Positions 9,610 to 19,977 of a DNA stretch of 64,000 nt are shown here, piece by piece (the first letter of the stretch is position 1; every line of letters begins with the position of its first letter). The notes beneath the pieces are model-generated. The model was given only the letters and a program-made list of their open reading frames with translations, ran no database searches and was not told where the DNA came from. The position numbers and the translations under genes were made by a program. This stretch comes from Paracoccus alkanivorans (lineage in GTDB: Bacteria > Pseudomonadota > Alphaproteobacteria > Rhodobacterales > Rhodobacteraceae), in assembly GCF_003697785.1 (NCBI RefSeq), contig NZ_QOKZ01000003.1:124001-188000 (forward strand), read 5' to 3'.

Positions 9610-10653
9610 ATGACTGACAGCATCACACTCCGCCGCCCCGATGATTGGCACCTGCATCTGCGCGATGGCGCGATGCTGGCCGCCGTGACCCCATATTCCG
9701 CGAGTTTCGGCCGCGCGATCATCATGCCCAACCTGATCCCTCCGGTCGTCACCGGCGACCAAGCGGCAGCCTATCGCGACCGGATCCTGGCGGCCCTGCC
9801 CGGGGGTGCGGCATTACAGCCGCAGATGACGCTGTATCTGACCGACACGACCGATCCGGTGGATGTGGTGGCCTCGCATCGCGACGGCATCATCCGCGCG
9901 GTCAAGCTGTATCCCGCCGGGGCGACCACGAATTCCGCCAGCGGCGTGACGGATTTCGACCGTGTCCGCCCGGTGCTGGAGGCGATGGCCGAGGCGGGTA
10001 TCCCACTTTGCGTGCATGGCGAAGTGACCGATCCGGAGGTGGATATCTTCGACCGTGAGGCAGTCTTCATCGACCGCGTTCTGGACCCGATCCGCCGCAA
10101 GACCCCCGGCCTTCGCGTGGTGATGGAGCATATCACCACGTCTGACGGCGTGGACTACGCACGCTCGGGAGGCGATGACCTGGGCGCGACGATCACGACC
10201 CATCACCTGGTGATCAACCGCAACCATATCCTCGCCGGCGGTATCCGGCCGCATTACTACTGCCTGCCGGTGGCCAAGCGCGAAACCCACCGCATCGCCC
10301 TGCGCAAGGCCGCCACCAGTGGCGAGGGACGGTTCTTCCTGGGCACCGACAGCGCGCCGCATCCCGACCGCGCCAAGCTGCAGCCTTGCGGCTGCGCGGG
10401 CTGTTTCACGGCGCCTAACACCATGTCGATCCTCGCTCATATCTTCGAGGAGGACGGCGCGCTGGACCGGCTGGAGGCATTTGCCAGCCTCAACGGCGCA
10501 ACATTCTACGGCCTGCCCCCGAACCAGGACCGCATCCGCCTGACCCGCCGCGACACCGCCGCTGCCTATCCGGCGACCATTCAGGCGGGGGACGAGACCG
10601 TCACCGTCTTCGATCCCGGCTTCCCCCTTTACTGGCATCTGGAGGACGCATGA
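9610..10653 (+). CDS. pyrC: Dihydroorotase
   Basis: A 347-residue class II dihydroorotase of the amidohydrolase superfamily, catalysing ring closure of carbamoyl aspartate in pyrimidine synthesis. Seen directly: the zinc motif DWHLHLRDG (residues 13-21), the carbamylated lysine region [14 protein letters not shown], and the C-terminal catalytic aspartate in LGTDSAPH. Length matches E. coli PyrC. The stop region overlaps the pyrE start in an ATGA junction, so the two are translationally coupled. Confidence 0.96.
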   Translation: MTDSITLRRPDDWHLHLRDGAMLAAVTPYSASFGRAIIMPNLIPPVVTGDQAAAYRDRILAALPGGAALQPQMTLYLTDTTDPVDVVASHRDGIIRAVKLYPAGATTNSASGVTDFDRVRPVLEAMAEAGIPLCVHGEVTDPEVDIFDREAVFIDRVLDPIRRKTPGLRVVMEHITTSDGVDYARSGGDDLGATITTHHLVINRNHILAGGIRPHYYCLPVAKRETHRIALRKAATSGEGRFFLGTDSAPHPDRAKLQPCGCAGCFTAPNTMSILAHIFEEDGALDRLEAFASLNGATFYGLPPNQDRIRLTRRDTAAAYPATIQAGDETVTVFDPGFPLYWHLEDA

Positions 10654-11321
10654 GCCTGCCCTACCCCACGCGCGAGGAGATCGCCCGCCTCTCGGCCCAC
10701 ATGCTGCTGGAGATCAAGGCGGTGGATTTCAACGCCGAGCAGCCCTTCACCTATGCCTCCGGCCTCAAGGGGCCGACATATGTCGATTGCCGCAGGATCA
10801 TCAGCTTTCCGCGCGTGCGCCAGACCCTGCTGGATTTCCTGGCCGCAACTGTCATGCGAGACGCGGGCTTCGAGGCTTTCGACAATGTCGCGGGCGGCGA
10901 GACGGCGGGCATCCCCTTTGCCGCCATGGTCGCGGAGCGGCTTGGCCTGCCGATGACCTATGTGCGCAAGAAGCCCAAGGGATACGGCCGCAACGCCCGG
11001 ATCGAGGGCGTGATGACCGAGGGCCAGCGCGTGCTGCTGGTCGAGGATCTGACCACCGACGGCGGCAGCAAGCTGTCCTTCGTCGATGCCATCCGCGACA
11101 CCGGGGCAAGCTGCGCCCACACGGCGGTGATCTTCTATTACGGGATCTTCCCCGAGACCACGCAGCGGCTGGCCGATCACGGCGTCAGCCTGCATCACCT
11201 GTGCACATGGTGGGACGTGCTTGCCGAGGCACGGGAAAGCGAGGCTTTCGATACCGCCACGCTGAACGAGGTCCAGACCTTCCTGACCAACCCGCGGGAG
11301 TGGCAGGCGGCGAATAGCTGA
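10650..11321 (+). CDS. pyrE: Orotate phosphoribosyltransferase
   Basis: A 223-residue type I phosphoribosyltransferase transferring PRPP ribose phosphate to orotate. The PRPP-binding signature is visible at [14 protein letters not shown] (about residues 128-141), preceded by [10 protein letters not shown], the flexible catalytic loop. It is coupled to pyrC by a 4-bp overlap. Together the genes give two consecutive steps of UMP synthesis. Confidence 0.95.
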   Translation: MSLPYPTREEIARLSAHMLLEIKAVDFNAEQPFTYASGLKGPTYVDCRRIISFPRVRQTLLDFLAATVMRDAGFEAFDNVAGGETAGIPFAAMVAERLGLPMTYVRKKPKGYGRNARIEGVMTEGQRVLLVEDLTTDGGSKLSFVDAIRDTGASCAHTAVIFYYGIFPETTQRLADHGVSLHHLCTWWDVLAEARESEAFDTATLNEVQTFLTNPREWQAANS

Positions 11322-11445
11322 CGCGGAGGTTATCCACAGCTTATCCCCCGAACCGCCCACCGGATTCCGCCGTCACGGGATTTCCTGTGACCATAACTTG
11401 CGGTATCATCGCGCGAATAACCATAATATTGGGGGCGAGAGGCGG

Positions 11446-12933
11446 ATGAGCAGCTTGCACGCGATCATTCCGGGACAGGATTCGGACGAGCCGGGGACGC
11501 AGGCGGTCCCGTTTTCGCTGGAGGCCGAACAGCAGCTTCTGGGGGCATTGCTGACCAATAACGACGTGTTCGACCGTATCAGCCAGACCATCAGGCCCGA
11601 GCATTTCTATCACCCCGTTCATGCCCGCATCTTCGAAATCTGCGCCGAGCGGATTCGCAAGAACGCATTGGCCAGCCCGGTCACCATCAAGGCCTTCATG
11701 GAACATGACGAGGGCCTCAAGGAACTGGGCGGCGCGCCGTATCTGGCGCGTCTGGCCGGGGCGGCGATCTCGGCCTATGCCGCACGCGACTATGCACAGA
11801 TGATCCGCGAATTCGCCTTGCGCCGCGAATTGATCACGCTCGGACAGGACATCTCGGCCCGCGCCTCGACGGTCGAGGTCGATGACGATGCCGAGGAACA
11901 GATCAAGGCCGCCGAGCAGACGCTTTACAAGCTGGGCGAACAGGGCGTGGCCGAGCGCGGCTTCCAGAGCTTTCTCAAGGCGGTGACTGGCGCGGTCCAG
12001 ACCGCGAACGCGGCCTATCAGCGTGACGGCAAGCTGTCGGGGATCTCGACCGGGCTGGTCGATCTGGACGGCAAGATGGGCGGGCTGAACAATTCCGACC
12101 TGATCATCCTGGCGGGGCGTCCTTCGATGGGGAAAACCTCGCTGGCGACGAATATCGCCTTCAACATCGCCAAGTCCCACAAGCTGGGCGAACGGGCCGA
12201 CGGCACCCATGGCACGGTCGAGGGCGGCGTGGTCGGTTTCTTCAGCCTCGAGATGTCGGCCGAACAGCTCGCCGCACGAATCCTGTCCGAGGCGGCGGAA
12301 GTTCCCAGTGAGCGCATCCGCAGCGGCAATATGGACGAAGCCGAGTTTCGCCGTTTCGTCGAGGCCGCGCATGCGCTGCAGAACTGCCCGCTTTACATCG
12401 ACGACACCCCGGCGCTACCCATCAACCAGTTGGCCGCCCGCGCCCGCAAGCTCAAGCGAACGCATGGGCTGGATGTGCTGATGGTGGACTACCTGCAACT
12501 GCTGCGTCCGGCCACGGCCAAGGACAGCCGCGTGAACGAGGTCTCCGAGATCACCCAGGGCCTCAAGGCCGTCGCCAAGGAACTGAATATCCCGGTCATC
12601 GCCCTGTCGCAGCTGTCCCGGCAGGTCGAAAGCCGCGAGGACAAGCGCCCGCAGCTTTCCGACTTGCGCGAATCGGGAAGTATCGAGCAGGACGCCGATA
12701 TCGTGATGTTCGTCTTCCGCGAGGAATATTACCGCGAACGCGAAAAGCCCTCGGACAGCGATCTGGACGCGATGGCCAAGTGGCAGCAGATCATGGAAAA
12801 CGTGCATGGCAAGGCCGAGGTGATCCTTGGCAAGCAACGCCACGGCCCGATCGGCACGGTAGAGTTGTCCTTCGAGGGACAGTTCACCCGTTTCGGCAAC
12901 CTGGCCAGGGACCGGCAAAGCACATGGGATTGA
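11446..12933 (+). CDS. dnaB: Replicative DNA helicase DnaB
   Basis: The 495-residue protein has the N-terminal primase-interacting domain (about 20-125: PFSLEAEQQLLGALL) and a RecA-like helicase core with Walker A GRPSMGKTS (about 224-232), FFSLEMS, Walker B VLMVDYLQLL and the final QRHGPIG arginine-finger region. DnaB unwinds DNA at the replication fork as a hexamer. The ATG at 11446, after a GGGGGCGAGAGG ribosome site, is chosen over an upstream TTG whose extra 16 residues do not look like DnaB. It follows pyrE by 124 bp on the same strand. Confidence 0.96.
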   Translation: MSSLHAIIPGQDSDEPGTQAVPFSLEAEQQLLGALLTNNDVFDRISQTIRPEHFYHPVHARIFEICAERIRKNALASPVTIKAFMEHDEGLKELGGAPYLARLAGAAISAYAARDYAQMIREFALRRELITLGQDISARASTVEVDDDAEEQIKAAEQTLYKLGEQGVAERGFQSFLKAVTGAVQTANAAYQRDGKLSGISTGLVDLDGKMGGLNNSDLIILAGRPSMGKTSLATNIAFNIAKSHKLGERADGTHGTVEGGVVGFFSLEMSAEQLAARILSEAAEVPSERIRSGNMDEAEFRRFVEAAHALQNCPLYIDDTPALPINQLAARARKLKRTHGLDVLMVDYLQLLRPATAKDSRVNEVSEITQGLKAVAKELNIPVIALSQLSRQVESREDKRPQLSDLRESGSIEQDADIVMFVFREEYYREREKPSDSDLDAMAKWQQIMENVHGKAEVILGKQRHGPIGTVELSFEGQFTRFGNLARDRQSTWD

Positions 12934-12976
12934 ACCTGCCGGGCGCCGCCCGGGCAAAAGCCTCGAAACATCGCCC

Positions 12977-14188
12977 ATGACCATTGCCAGAACACCTCCG
13001 CATCCTGCCACACTGGTTGCATTGTCCGGAGTCTCGGCACTTTCGATGAACGTGTTCCTGCCCTCGCTTCCCGGCATGGCGCGGGATTTCGAGGTCGATT
13101 ACGCGGTGATGCAGCTTTCGGTCTCGGCCTATATCGGGGCCAGCGCGGTGCTTCAGCTTCTGGGTGGACCGATCAGCGACCGGATGGGGCGGCGGCCGGT
13201 GGTGCTCGCCGCATTGGCTGTTTTCATCCTGGCCACGATCGGAACGCTCATCGCCCCGAATGCGGGCGCCTTCCTGATCTTCCGGCTGATCCAGGCGGTC
13301 GTGGCCGTCTGCATGCTGGTGCCTCGCGCAGTGGTCCGCGACATGTATGACGGCGCGCAGGCGGCCTCGATGATCGGTTATGTCACCATGGGAATGGCCG
13401 TCGTCCCGATGATTGCCCCAATCATCGGCGGCCTGCTGGACGAGGCCTATGGCTGGCGGGCGAATTTCGCCATGATGGGACTGCTGGGCCTGGCCGTCGG
13501 CATCGCCGCGTGGCGCGACCTGGGCGAGACCGTGCGCGACGGCGGCCTGCCGTTGCGGCAGCAGGTCAAGAACTATCCGATCCTTGCGCGATCCGTCCGG
13601 TTCTGGGGTTACTGCCTCGCCGCGACCCTTTCTTCCGGCTGTTTCTTTGCCTATCTGGGCGGTGCGCCCTTCGTCGGCGAGCATGTCTTCGGCCTTACCC
13701 CCGCCGAGGTCGGTTATTTCTTTGCCGCTCCATCACTCGGCTACCTGGCAGGCAACTTCCTTTCAGGCCGCTTCACGGCAAGATTCGGGCTGAACCGGAT
13801 GATCCTGACCGGGTGCTGCATCTGTTTCGCCTCGCTCGCTTTTTCGCTGGCGGTTCTTCTGTCCGGGATCGTGGATCCTTTCATATTCTTTGGTGCCATC
13901 GCCGGCATGGGGCTGGGCAATGGTCTGGTCATGCCGAATGCCAATGCCGGGATGATGAGCGTCCGGCCAGAGCTTGCCGGCACTGCCAGCGGGCTGGGCG
14001 GCGCATTGGCAATCGCCGGAGGTGCGCTGTTGTCGGCGCTGGCGGGGGCGCTTCTGCAACCCGGATCGGGGGCCACTCCGCTGCTCGTTATCATGAACCT
14101 GTCGGCCGCCGGGGCACTGGTCGCGATCCTGTGGGTGCTGAGGCGCGAGGCTCAACTGGCCAGGACGACTCAGATAAAGTCCTGTTGA
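12977..14188 (+). CDS. Bcr/CflA-family multidrug efflux MFS transporter
   Basis: A 403-residue major facilitator protein with twelve predicted helices. The loop after helix 2 carries GGPISDRMGRRP (motif A), and helix 4 contains RAVVRDMYD followed by the Bcr/CflA-typical stretch MAVVPMIAPIIGG (motif C-like, antiporter). Relatives export bicyclomycin, chloramphenicol or amino-acid derivatives using the proton gradient; the substrate here is unknown. It starts 43 bp after dnaB and could be read through from it. Confidence 0.85.
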   Translation: MTIARTPPHPATLVALSGVSALSMNVFLPSLPGMARDFEVDYAVMQLSVSAYIGASAVLQLLGGPISDRMGRRPVVLAALAVFILATIGTLIAPNAGAFLIFRLIQAVVAVCMLVPRAVVRDMYDGAQAASMIGYVTMGMAVVPMIAPIIGGLLDEAYGWRANFAMMGLLGLAVGIAAWRDLGETVRDGGLPLRQQVKNYPILARSVRFWGYCLAATLSSGCFFAYLGGAPFVGEHVFGLTPAEVGYFFAAPSLGYLAGNFLSGRFTARFGLNRMILTGCCICFASLAFSLAVLLSGIVDPFIFFGAIAGMGLGNGLVMPNANAGMMSVRPELAGTASGLGGALAIAGGALLSALAGALLQPGSGATPLLVIMNLSAAGALVAILWVLRREAQLARTTQIKSC

Positions 14189-14305
14189 GGTTTTCTTAAC
14201 TTTCCTGATGCAAAAGCCGCGGCATGTCGCTTGTTTCACCCTTCCGGCCTCGGATCTATGGTTCTCAATGATCGCCGCCCTTGCCCTGCCCCTTGCACCA
14301 AATGC

Positions 14306-14334
14306 TTTGCAAAGGCTAGAGCCTGTTTTGCAAA
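14306..14334. promoter_or_regulatory. Two TTTGCAAA palindromes upstream of the ScfR-type regulator
   Basis: Perfect 8-bp palindromes TTTGCAAA lie at 14306-14313 and 14327-14334. Their starts are 21 bp apart, about two helical turns, and the second ends 14 bp before the likely GTG start at 14349. TTTGCAAA repeats are the reported target of PccR-type short-chain acyl-CoA regulators (recalled knowledge), so this looks like an autoregulatory operator. Confidence 0.6.
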
Positions 14335-14348
14335 GCAAGGGGGCAACC

Positions 14349-15746
14349 GTGGCAATTCAAAAAATCTATGCCGGAACAGCGCTGCGCGAGACGCGCGCCC
14401 GGGCGGGCCTGACGCAACGCCGCTTTGCGGAAACATTGGGCGTATCGCTCCCGTATCTGTCGCAGATGGAAAACAACCACCGGCCGATCTCTGCCGGAGT
14501 GCTGCTGAGGCTGGCGCAGGAATTCGGCATCGATCTGACCACGCTGGCCGCCGGAGATGCCGAGCGAATGGTGATCGACATGCAGGAGGCGCTGGCCGAT
14601 CCGCTTTTCGACGCTACCCCGCCACTGGCCGATCTGCGTCTGGCTGCAACCAATGCCCCGGTACTGGCCCGCGCCTTTCTGGACCTGTATCGCGCCCATC
14701 GCCAGGGACAGGAACGACTGGCCGCGCTGGACGAGGCAATCGGGGCTGCGGGTCAGAACGCCGTCGTTACACCGTGGGAGGAGGTGCGGGATTTCTTTCA
14801 CTACTGCGACAACTATATCGACGCGGTGGATCGCGCAGCCGAGCATTTCGCCTGTCCCGAAGGAGAACGGGGGGATCCGTGGCAACTTGCGGTGGAGGCA
14901 TTGTCAAGGCGCGGCATCCAGGTTTCGCTGGTCGAGATGCCGGCGAACTCGGTTTTCCGTCGCGAAGGCCGCGAACTGCTGGTCAATGCGGCTGCCGAAG
15001 CTCCGACACGCGTATTCCAGCTGCTGCATCTGGTTGCATTGGAACTCCGCACCGATCTGCTGGAAGCCACGCTCGACCTGGCCCGTTTCCGCACCCCCGT
15101 CGCGCGGGAAATCGCGCGGGTCGGCATGGCCAATTACTTCGCAGGGGCGGCATTGATGCCCTATCGCGCCTTTCTCGCCGCAGCGCAGGAAGAGCGCCAC
15201 GATCTGGAACGCCTTTCCCATCTGTTCGGAGCGTCGCTGGAGCAGGTGGCGCACCGGCTCTCGACCATGCAGCGGCCCGGGGCGAAAGGGGTGCCGTTCT
15301 TCTTTGTTCGCGTCGATCAGGCGGGAACCATCACCAAGCGCCATTCGGCCACGCGGCTGCAATTCGCCCGCTTTGGCGGAGCCTGCCCACTCTGGAACGT
15401 CCACCAGGCCTTCGAACAGCCGGGCCGCTTCCTGCGCCAGTTGGCGGAAACTCCCGATGGAATGCGCTACCTGTTGCTTTCGCGCGACGTATCCAAGCAT
15501 GCAGGCGCATTCAACGCCCCGGTTCGCCGATTCGCTATCGGTTTGGGCTGCGAGATCGCCCATGCAAATGGTATGGTATATTCCGATGGCCTGGATCTGT
15601 CCAAACCGCGGGCATTCGAACCGATCGGCATTTCCTGCCGGATTTGCCCGCGTCCCGACTGTCATCAGCGCTCGGTGCCGCCAATCGATCGGCCGCTGAA
15701 CATCCCGACGGATCGCAACGGACCGCTGCCATATGAAATCGCGTAA
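14349..15746 (+). CDS. Short-chain fatty acyl-CoA regulator family (ScfR; PccR/RamB-like) transcription factor
   Basis: A 465-residue regulator with an N-terminal XRE helix-turn-helix (about 10-60: GTALRETRARAGLTQRRFAE), an IrrE/ImmA-like peptidase-type region (about 160-310) and a C-terminal domain carrying a cysteine cluster (SCRICPRPDCHQR) near 430, characteristic of ScfR proteins. Relatives (PccR, MccR, RamB) sense acyl-CoA and control propionyl-CoA or acetate assimilation. A GTG at 14349, preceded by AAGGGGG, gives the expected start VAIQKIYAG; an ATG at 14208 would add 47 residues unlike the family. No propionyl-CoA carboxylase genes are adjacent, so its regulon is probably distant, although it may control itself through the TTTGCAAA sites. 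Confidence 0.8.
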   Translation: MAIQKIYAGTALRETRARAGLTQRRFAETLGVSLPYLSQMENNHRPISAGVLLRLAQEFGIDLTTLAAGDAERMVIDMQEALADPLFDATPPLADLRLAATNAPVLARAFLDLYRAHRQGQERLAALDEAIGAAGQNAVVTPWEEVRDFFHYCDNYIDAVDRAAEHFACPEGERGDPWQLAVEALSRRGIQVSLVEMPANSVFRREGRELLVNAAAEAPTRVFQLLHLVALELRTDLLEATLDLARFRTPVAREIARVGMANYFAGAALMPYRAFLAAAQEERHDLERLSHLFGASLEQVAHRLSTMQRPGAKGVPFFFVRVDQAGTITKRHSATRLQFARFGGACPLWNVHQAFEQPGRFLRQLAETPDGMRYLLLSRDVSKHAGAFNAPVRRFAIGLGCEIAHANGMVYSDGLDLSKPRAFEPIGISCRICPRPDCHQRSVPPIDRPLNIPTDRNGPLPYEIA

Positions 15747-15926
15747 CTTCTTCGTCAGAGAAGCAGCTGTTTCGGCGGATTTCCGCCAGTCAAGGCGTAT
15801 ATTTGCCTATACGACAGCCTGCGACATCTGCGCTGTTGCCTTAAGGGCACAGGTCATTATTACCCCATGGGAAATGGAACCACAGCATCTCGGCCACAAC
15901 AGGGATGCACCGTCGAGGGACATGTT

Positions 15927-17231
15927 TTGCCAAAACGTCTAATAAGCAGCCTGGATTCGTCATTGGAACGCTGGTTGCCTGAAAAACGTCTGTTTCTCCG
16001 CTCGGACGATGCAACACGATTCCTGCGGCTGCGACCGGCAACCCAGTTGATGGGCCTCCTCGGCGGCGGCTTGATTTTCGGCTGGACCGTGATTGCAAGT
16101 TCCATCCTGGTTATCGACGCGATCAGTTCAGGCTCTTCTGACGAACAGATGAGCCATACGCAAGCCGCTTTTGAAGAACGGCTGGAACAGCTTTCCGCAG
16201 AGCGCGATGCGCGCGCAGCCGAGGCATTGGCCGCCCAGAACCGCTTTACCGTCGCGCTGGAGCAGGTATCGAAGATGCAATCGCAGCTCCTGGCCTCGGA
16301 AGAGAAGCGGCGCGAGCTGGAAACCGGTCTCAAGGTCGTCCAGTCCAATCTCAGCGAAGCGATCACCGAGCGTAACGACGTGAAGGAACAGCTTCAGGTC
16401 ACGGATGGCGATGGTATGGACGATCAGGCTCGGACCGAGGAGTTTTCGGTCGCGCTGGATATCCTGTCGGGCGAATTGCGCAACACCGCCGATGCACGCA
16501 GCGAGGCAGAGCGCCTTGCCGAGGAGGCCTCGCTCAAAGCAGAGGAACTCCGGGTCGAGCGCGACCAGATCATCGCGCGCAACGACGAGATCCTGAACCA
16601 GCTGGAAAATGCGGTCACCGTATCGGTCGAGCCTCTGGACGAGGTGTTCCGTTCGGTCGGTATGGACCCCGACGACGTTCTCAGCACCATCCGCGAGGGT
16701 TATTCCGGGCAGGGGGGGCCACTTAACCCGATCTCTTATTCCACCAGCGGCGACGCCACGCTGAGCCGTGAGGAAACCAAGGCCAAGCAGATCATCGTCA
16801 CGTTGGACGAGATGAACACCTACCGCATCGCCATCGAGAAATTGCCGCTGGCGATGCCGGTCAAATCCTCGTTCCGCTACACCTCGGGCTTTGGCCGCCG
16901 TTGGGGCCGCATGCATGAGGGCGTCGACATGGCTGGCCCGTCGGGCACCCCGGTCTATGCCACCGGGGACGGGGTTGTCTCATTCGCCGGACGGCAAAGC
17001 GGCTATGGCAACCTGATCAAGGTCACCCATGAACTCGGCACCGAAACCCGCTATGCGCATCTGTCCAGAATTCGCGTAAAAGACGGGCAAAGGGTGTCGC
17101 AAGGAGACCTGATCGGTGATATGGGAAATACAGGACGCTCGACCGGTCCGCATCTTCACTATGAGGTACATGTGAACGGGCGGGCGGTTGATCCGATGAG
17201 TTTTATCAAGGCAGCAAGCAATGTTTTCTAA
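15927..17231 (+). CDS. M23-family peptidoglycan DD-metallopeptidase with coiled coil
   Basis: The protein has a short cytoplasmic N-terminus, one membrane helix (LMGLLGGGLIFGWTVIAS), a periplasmic coiled coil rich in E, R and A (about 80-230), and a C-terminal LytM/M23 domain. Zinc ligands are visible in HEGVDMAG and HLHYEV, so the peptidase should be active, unlike degenerate EnvC types. The start is uncertain: a TTG at 15927 follows GAGGGA at good spacing, while an ATG at 15867 would add 20 residues without a clear ribosome site. The stop overlaps the bactofilin start by 11 bp. M23 peptidase-bactofilin pairs act in cell-shape determination. Confidence 0.88.
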   Translation: MPKRLISSLDSSLERWLPEKRLFLRSDDATRFLRLRPATQLMGLLGGGLIFGWTVIASSILVIDAISSGSSDEQMSHTQAAFEERLEQLSAERDARAAEALAAQNRFTVALEQVSKMQSQLLASEEKRRELETGLKVVQSNLSEAITERNDVKEQLQVTDGDGMDDQARTEEFSVALDILSGELRNTADARSEAERLAEEASLKAEELRVERDQIIARNDEILNQLENAVTVSVEPLDEVFRSVGMDPDDVLSTIREGYSGQGGPLNPISYSTSGDATLSREETKAKQIIVTLDEMNTYRIAIEKLPLAMPVKSSFRYTSGFGRRWGRMHEGVDMAGPSGTPVYATGDGVVSFAGRQSGYGNLIKVTHELGTETRYAHLSRIRVKDGQRVSQGDLIGDMGNTGRSTGPHLHYEVHVNGRAVDPMSFIKAASNVF

Positions 17232-17718
17232 GACCCGTGTAACCGAGAATCAACCTCAGCAGAATCCCGCCTCGCCGCAGCAATCCGACGCGGCTGCAAA
17301 CCCTCCCAAACCCGAACGCTACAGCGAAAGCGCGCCTGCGCCCACCCGGCAAAGGGCGGCACCGTCGGTGCTGTCGACGGATCTGACCGTGGTCGGCAAT
17401 ATCAGCACCGAGGGCGATATCCAGATCGAGGGTAATATCGAGGGCGATGTTCGTGCGCATCAGTTGACCATCGGCGAATCAGCCACGATCAAGGGCGAGA
17501 TCGTCGGTGATGATGTCATCGTCAATGGCCGCGTCGTCGGCCGCGTCCGGGGCCTGCGCGTCCGCCTGTCGGCGAGTGCACGGGTCGAGGGCGACATCAT
17601 CCACAAAACCATCGCCATCGAGTCCGGGGCTCATTTCGAAGGCTCGGTCCAGCGTCAGGAGGATCCGCTTGCGAATGGCGGCGGAACCAAGAAGCTGGCG
17701 CTGCCCGTGGGCGGGTAA
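17221..17718 (+). CDS. Bactofilin-family cytoskeletal protein
   Basis: A 165-residue bactofilin (DUF583). It has a disordered proline/glutamine-rich N-terminus (1-45), a beta-helix core of short repeats such as GDIQIEGNIEGDV and GRVVGRVRGLRV (about 52-140), and a short C-terminal tail. Bactofilins self-assemble into filaments without nucleotide and recruit cell-wall enzymes to sites of curvature, stalks or poles. Overlap with the M23 gene implies coupled synthesis. A terminator follows. Confidence 0.9.
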   Translation: MFSKTRVTENQPQQNPASPQQSDAAANPPKPERYSESAPAPTRQRAAPSVLSTDLTVVGNISTEGDIQIEGNIEGDVRAHQLTIGESATIKGEIVGDDVIVNGRVVGRVRGLRVRLSASARVEGDIIHKTIAIESGAHFEGSVQRQEDPLANGGGTKKLALPVGG

Positions 17719-17764
17719 TGCATCGTCCGGACATGCTGTAGGCACAGCACCGCATGAGGATATC

Positions 17765-17790
17765 AGCCCGCCAACCGGCGGGCTTTTTAT
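17765..17790 (+). terminator. Rho-independent terminator after the bactofilin gene
   Basis: AGCCCGCC with its complement GGCGGGCT around an AACC loop, followed by five T residues, 47 bp after the bactofilin stop. Confidence 0.85.
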
Positions 17791-17895
17791 TATGAAGCTG
17801 CCGGTCTTTTCACGATGAAGGCGCCGCCAGCAGCATTGCCTGCCTGCGCGCCAATCGGAGCGGACTCCGCTATGGGCAGCCCGCTCCGACAGATG

Positions 17896-19686
17896 CTACA
17901 TCCGGGCAGGCTGCGGACCGGAACCCCGAGCGCGATTCGTCCCCAGGCCGGCAACCACGATGGCAGCCCAGACAATCGCCACGCCCCACCACAATCCGCC
18001 ATGGATCAGCCCCATGCCAATCAGGCCGGCCTGTACGACATAATAGACCATGGTAATGAGCGTCTTGCGGATCAGATCGCCCTCGCGATCGGTCAGACCG
18101 ACCGTGGCCGAAGCGGCAACGACATTATGCACGCAGATCATATTGCCCGCAGCTCCCCCGACCGCCTGCAATGTCACAACGATGGTCGCCCCCAGCAGGT
18201 CCAGCCCGATTGCCTGCGCCGTCGAGAACTGGAACAGCGAGAACATCATGTTGGATACCGTGTTCGATCCTGCGATGAACGCCCCGAGCGCACCAATCAC
18301 CGGTGCAAAGAGCGGCCACGCATTGCCGGCGGCGGCGGCCATCCCCTCGGCCAGCGTGATCGGCATCGAGGTAACGCCCTCTGCGCCCGAGTTGATGAAA
18401 ACCTGCACCATTGGGACGGCAAGAAGCAGCGCCGGTGCCGCCGATATCATCGTTCGGCCCGAGATCGCCCACGCCCTGGCATAATCCGATCCACGCATAC
18501 GGAACAACGCCACCGAGATCAACGAAGCAAGGATCATCATCGTGCCCGGCGAATAGAGGAACTGGGCCGAGGTCTTGATCCCCGATCCGAAAAGATCGGC
18601 AAAGGCGATGGTTGTCGAAGGCCCGGTGAGCCAGTCCTTGAGTGGTTCGATGGTGCGCGTGAGAACCAGAAGAACCGCCACGATGACATAGGGCATCCAG
18701 GCCGTGAGCAATGGGATATCGCGGCGCGGCGCATGCCCGGCGGCAGTCATCTCTGCCTCGATCCGTTCCGGCTCGACGCTACCCTGCCAATCGTCGCCCC
18801 AGTTCTCGCGCGGCGGAAAATCGAACTGCTCGGACGGCAGGAACAGCCCCGCCCGGGCTGCCGGAACCACGATCATCAAACCGATCAACCCCCCCAGAAG
18901 CGACGGGAACTCCGGTCCGAGAAATACCGCAACCAGCCAATATGGCACCGTGAAGGCGATGCCTGCGAACAAGGCGAATTTCCATACCCGGAAGCCTTCG
19001 GCGAAACTGCGGCTCGCCCCGAAAAAGCGGGTGAGCATTCCCACCATCAGCAGTGGAATCAGCACTCCGATCAACGCATGAACCAGTGCCACATTGGCCG
19101 CAACGACGGGAACATATTGGTCGAGGCTCTGCGGTGCGATGGTCGCGGCGACCTCTTCGCTGTTCGAAAGCCCCGTCTTGATCCCAACCAGCATGGGAGT
19201 GCCGACGGCACCGAAGGAAACCGGTGTGGACTGGATGATCAGCGACACCATGACCGCGGCCATGGCCGGAAAGCCGATTGCCAGCAACAAGGGCGCAGCG
19301 ACAGCCGCAGGCGTGCCGAAACCGGACGCCCCTTCGATCATCGAGCCGAAAAGCCAGGCGATGATGATGGCCTGGATTCGGCGATCGGGCGAGATATCGG
19401 TGAAGCCGCGCCGGATCACCCGGATCGCCCCCGATTCCTGCACGGTATACAGCAACAGAATCGCCCCGAATACGATATAAAGCAGAGTCACCGCGGTCAC
19501 GAGGCCATTCACCGTCGCCCCGGCGACGTTGGCTACAGGCGCCCCCCACAACATCAGCGCCAGCACCACGGTGATCACATATGCGGCCAGCATCGACAGC
19601 TTTGCCGATTTGCGCATCACCACCAACATCACGAAAACAGTCAACACCGGCAACAGCGCAGCCATGAACATCATGCTTTGCGGCAT
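17896..19686 (-). CDS. lldP: L-lactate permease family transporter
   Basis: A 596-residue polytopic inner-membrane protein (about 13 to 14 helices) with LctP-family motifs [17 protein letters not shown] (about 117-133) and [14 protein letters not shown] near the C-terminus. It imports lactate, and in relatives glycolate, with protons. Length fits LldP (about 550-600). No lactate dehydrogenase or GntR-type lactate regulator lies next to it, so substrate choice rests on family similarity only. The 177 bp downstream hold the bactofilin terminator and nothing else I can name. Confidence 0.88.
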   Translation of the reverse strand: MPQSMMFMAALLPVLTVFVMLVVMRKSAKLSMLAAYVITVVLALMLWGAPVANVAGATVNGLVTAVTLLYIVFGAILLLYTVQESGAIRVIRRGFTDISPDRRIQAIIIAWLFGSMIEGASGFGTPAAVAAPLLLAIGFPAMAAVMVSLIIQSTPVSFGAVGTPMLVGIKTGLSNSEEVAATIAPQSLDQYVPVVAANVALVHALIGVLIPLLMVGMLTRFFGASRSFAEGFRVWKFALFAGIAFTVPYWLVAVFLGPEFPSLLGGLIGLMIVVPAARAGLFLPSEQFDFPPRENWGDDWQGSVEPERIEAEMTAAGHAPRRDIPLLTAWMPYVIVAVLLVLTRTIEPLKDWLTGPSTTIAFADLFGSGIKTSAQFLYSPGTMMILASLISVALFRMRGSDYARAWAISGRTMISAAPALLLAVPMVQVFINSGAEGVTSMPITLAEGMAAAAGNAWPLFAPVIGALGAFIAGSNTVSNMMFSLFQFSTAQAIGLDLLGATIVVTLQAVGGAAGNMICVHNVVAASATVGLTDREGDLIRKTLITMVYYVVQAGLIGMGLIHGGLWWGVAIVWAAIVVAGLGTNRARGSGPQPARM

Positions 19687-19977
19687 GTCTCTTCCTCCCT
19701 ATCCGGTCCAAGCCCTAAAAGGATCCTCAAGCTACCGGAAGGTCAACCCCAGTCCGGATTCCGACGATCAACCGCGTCAGATCGGTGTTTGACCAAGCAT
19801 CGCACGGTCTCGGCCCCGGTGGTGCATGCTATTGAACACACAAGGGACGAATCATATCGGCGCGGGCCGGCGCGGGCAAACGGGCCGCAAAACAGAAACT
19901 CAATAAAGTCTGTGCGTTACGCAGGTGACATATAACCCCTTGCGTATCAAGGAATTATGCCTTACCCGGTTTTCAGC

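Noticed and set aside
17815..19935. 706-codon plus-strand frame opposite the lactate permease
   Set aside because: A hydrophilic His/Arg/Gln-rich shadow of a membrane protein gene; the lactate permease on the other strand is clear.
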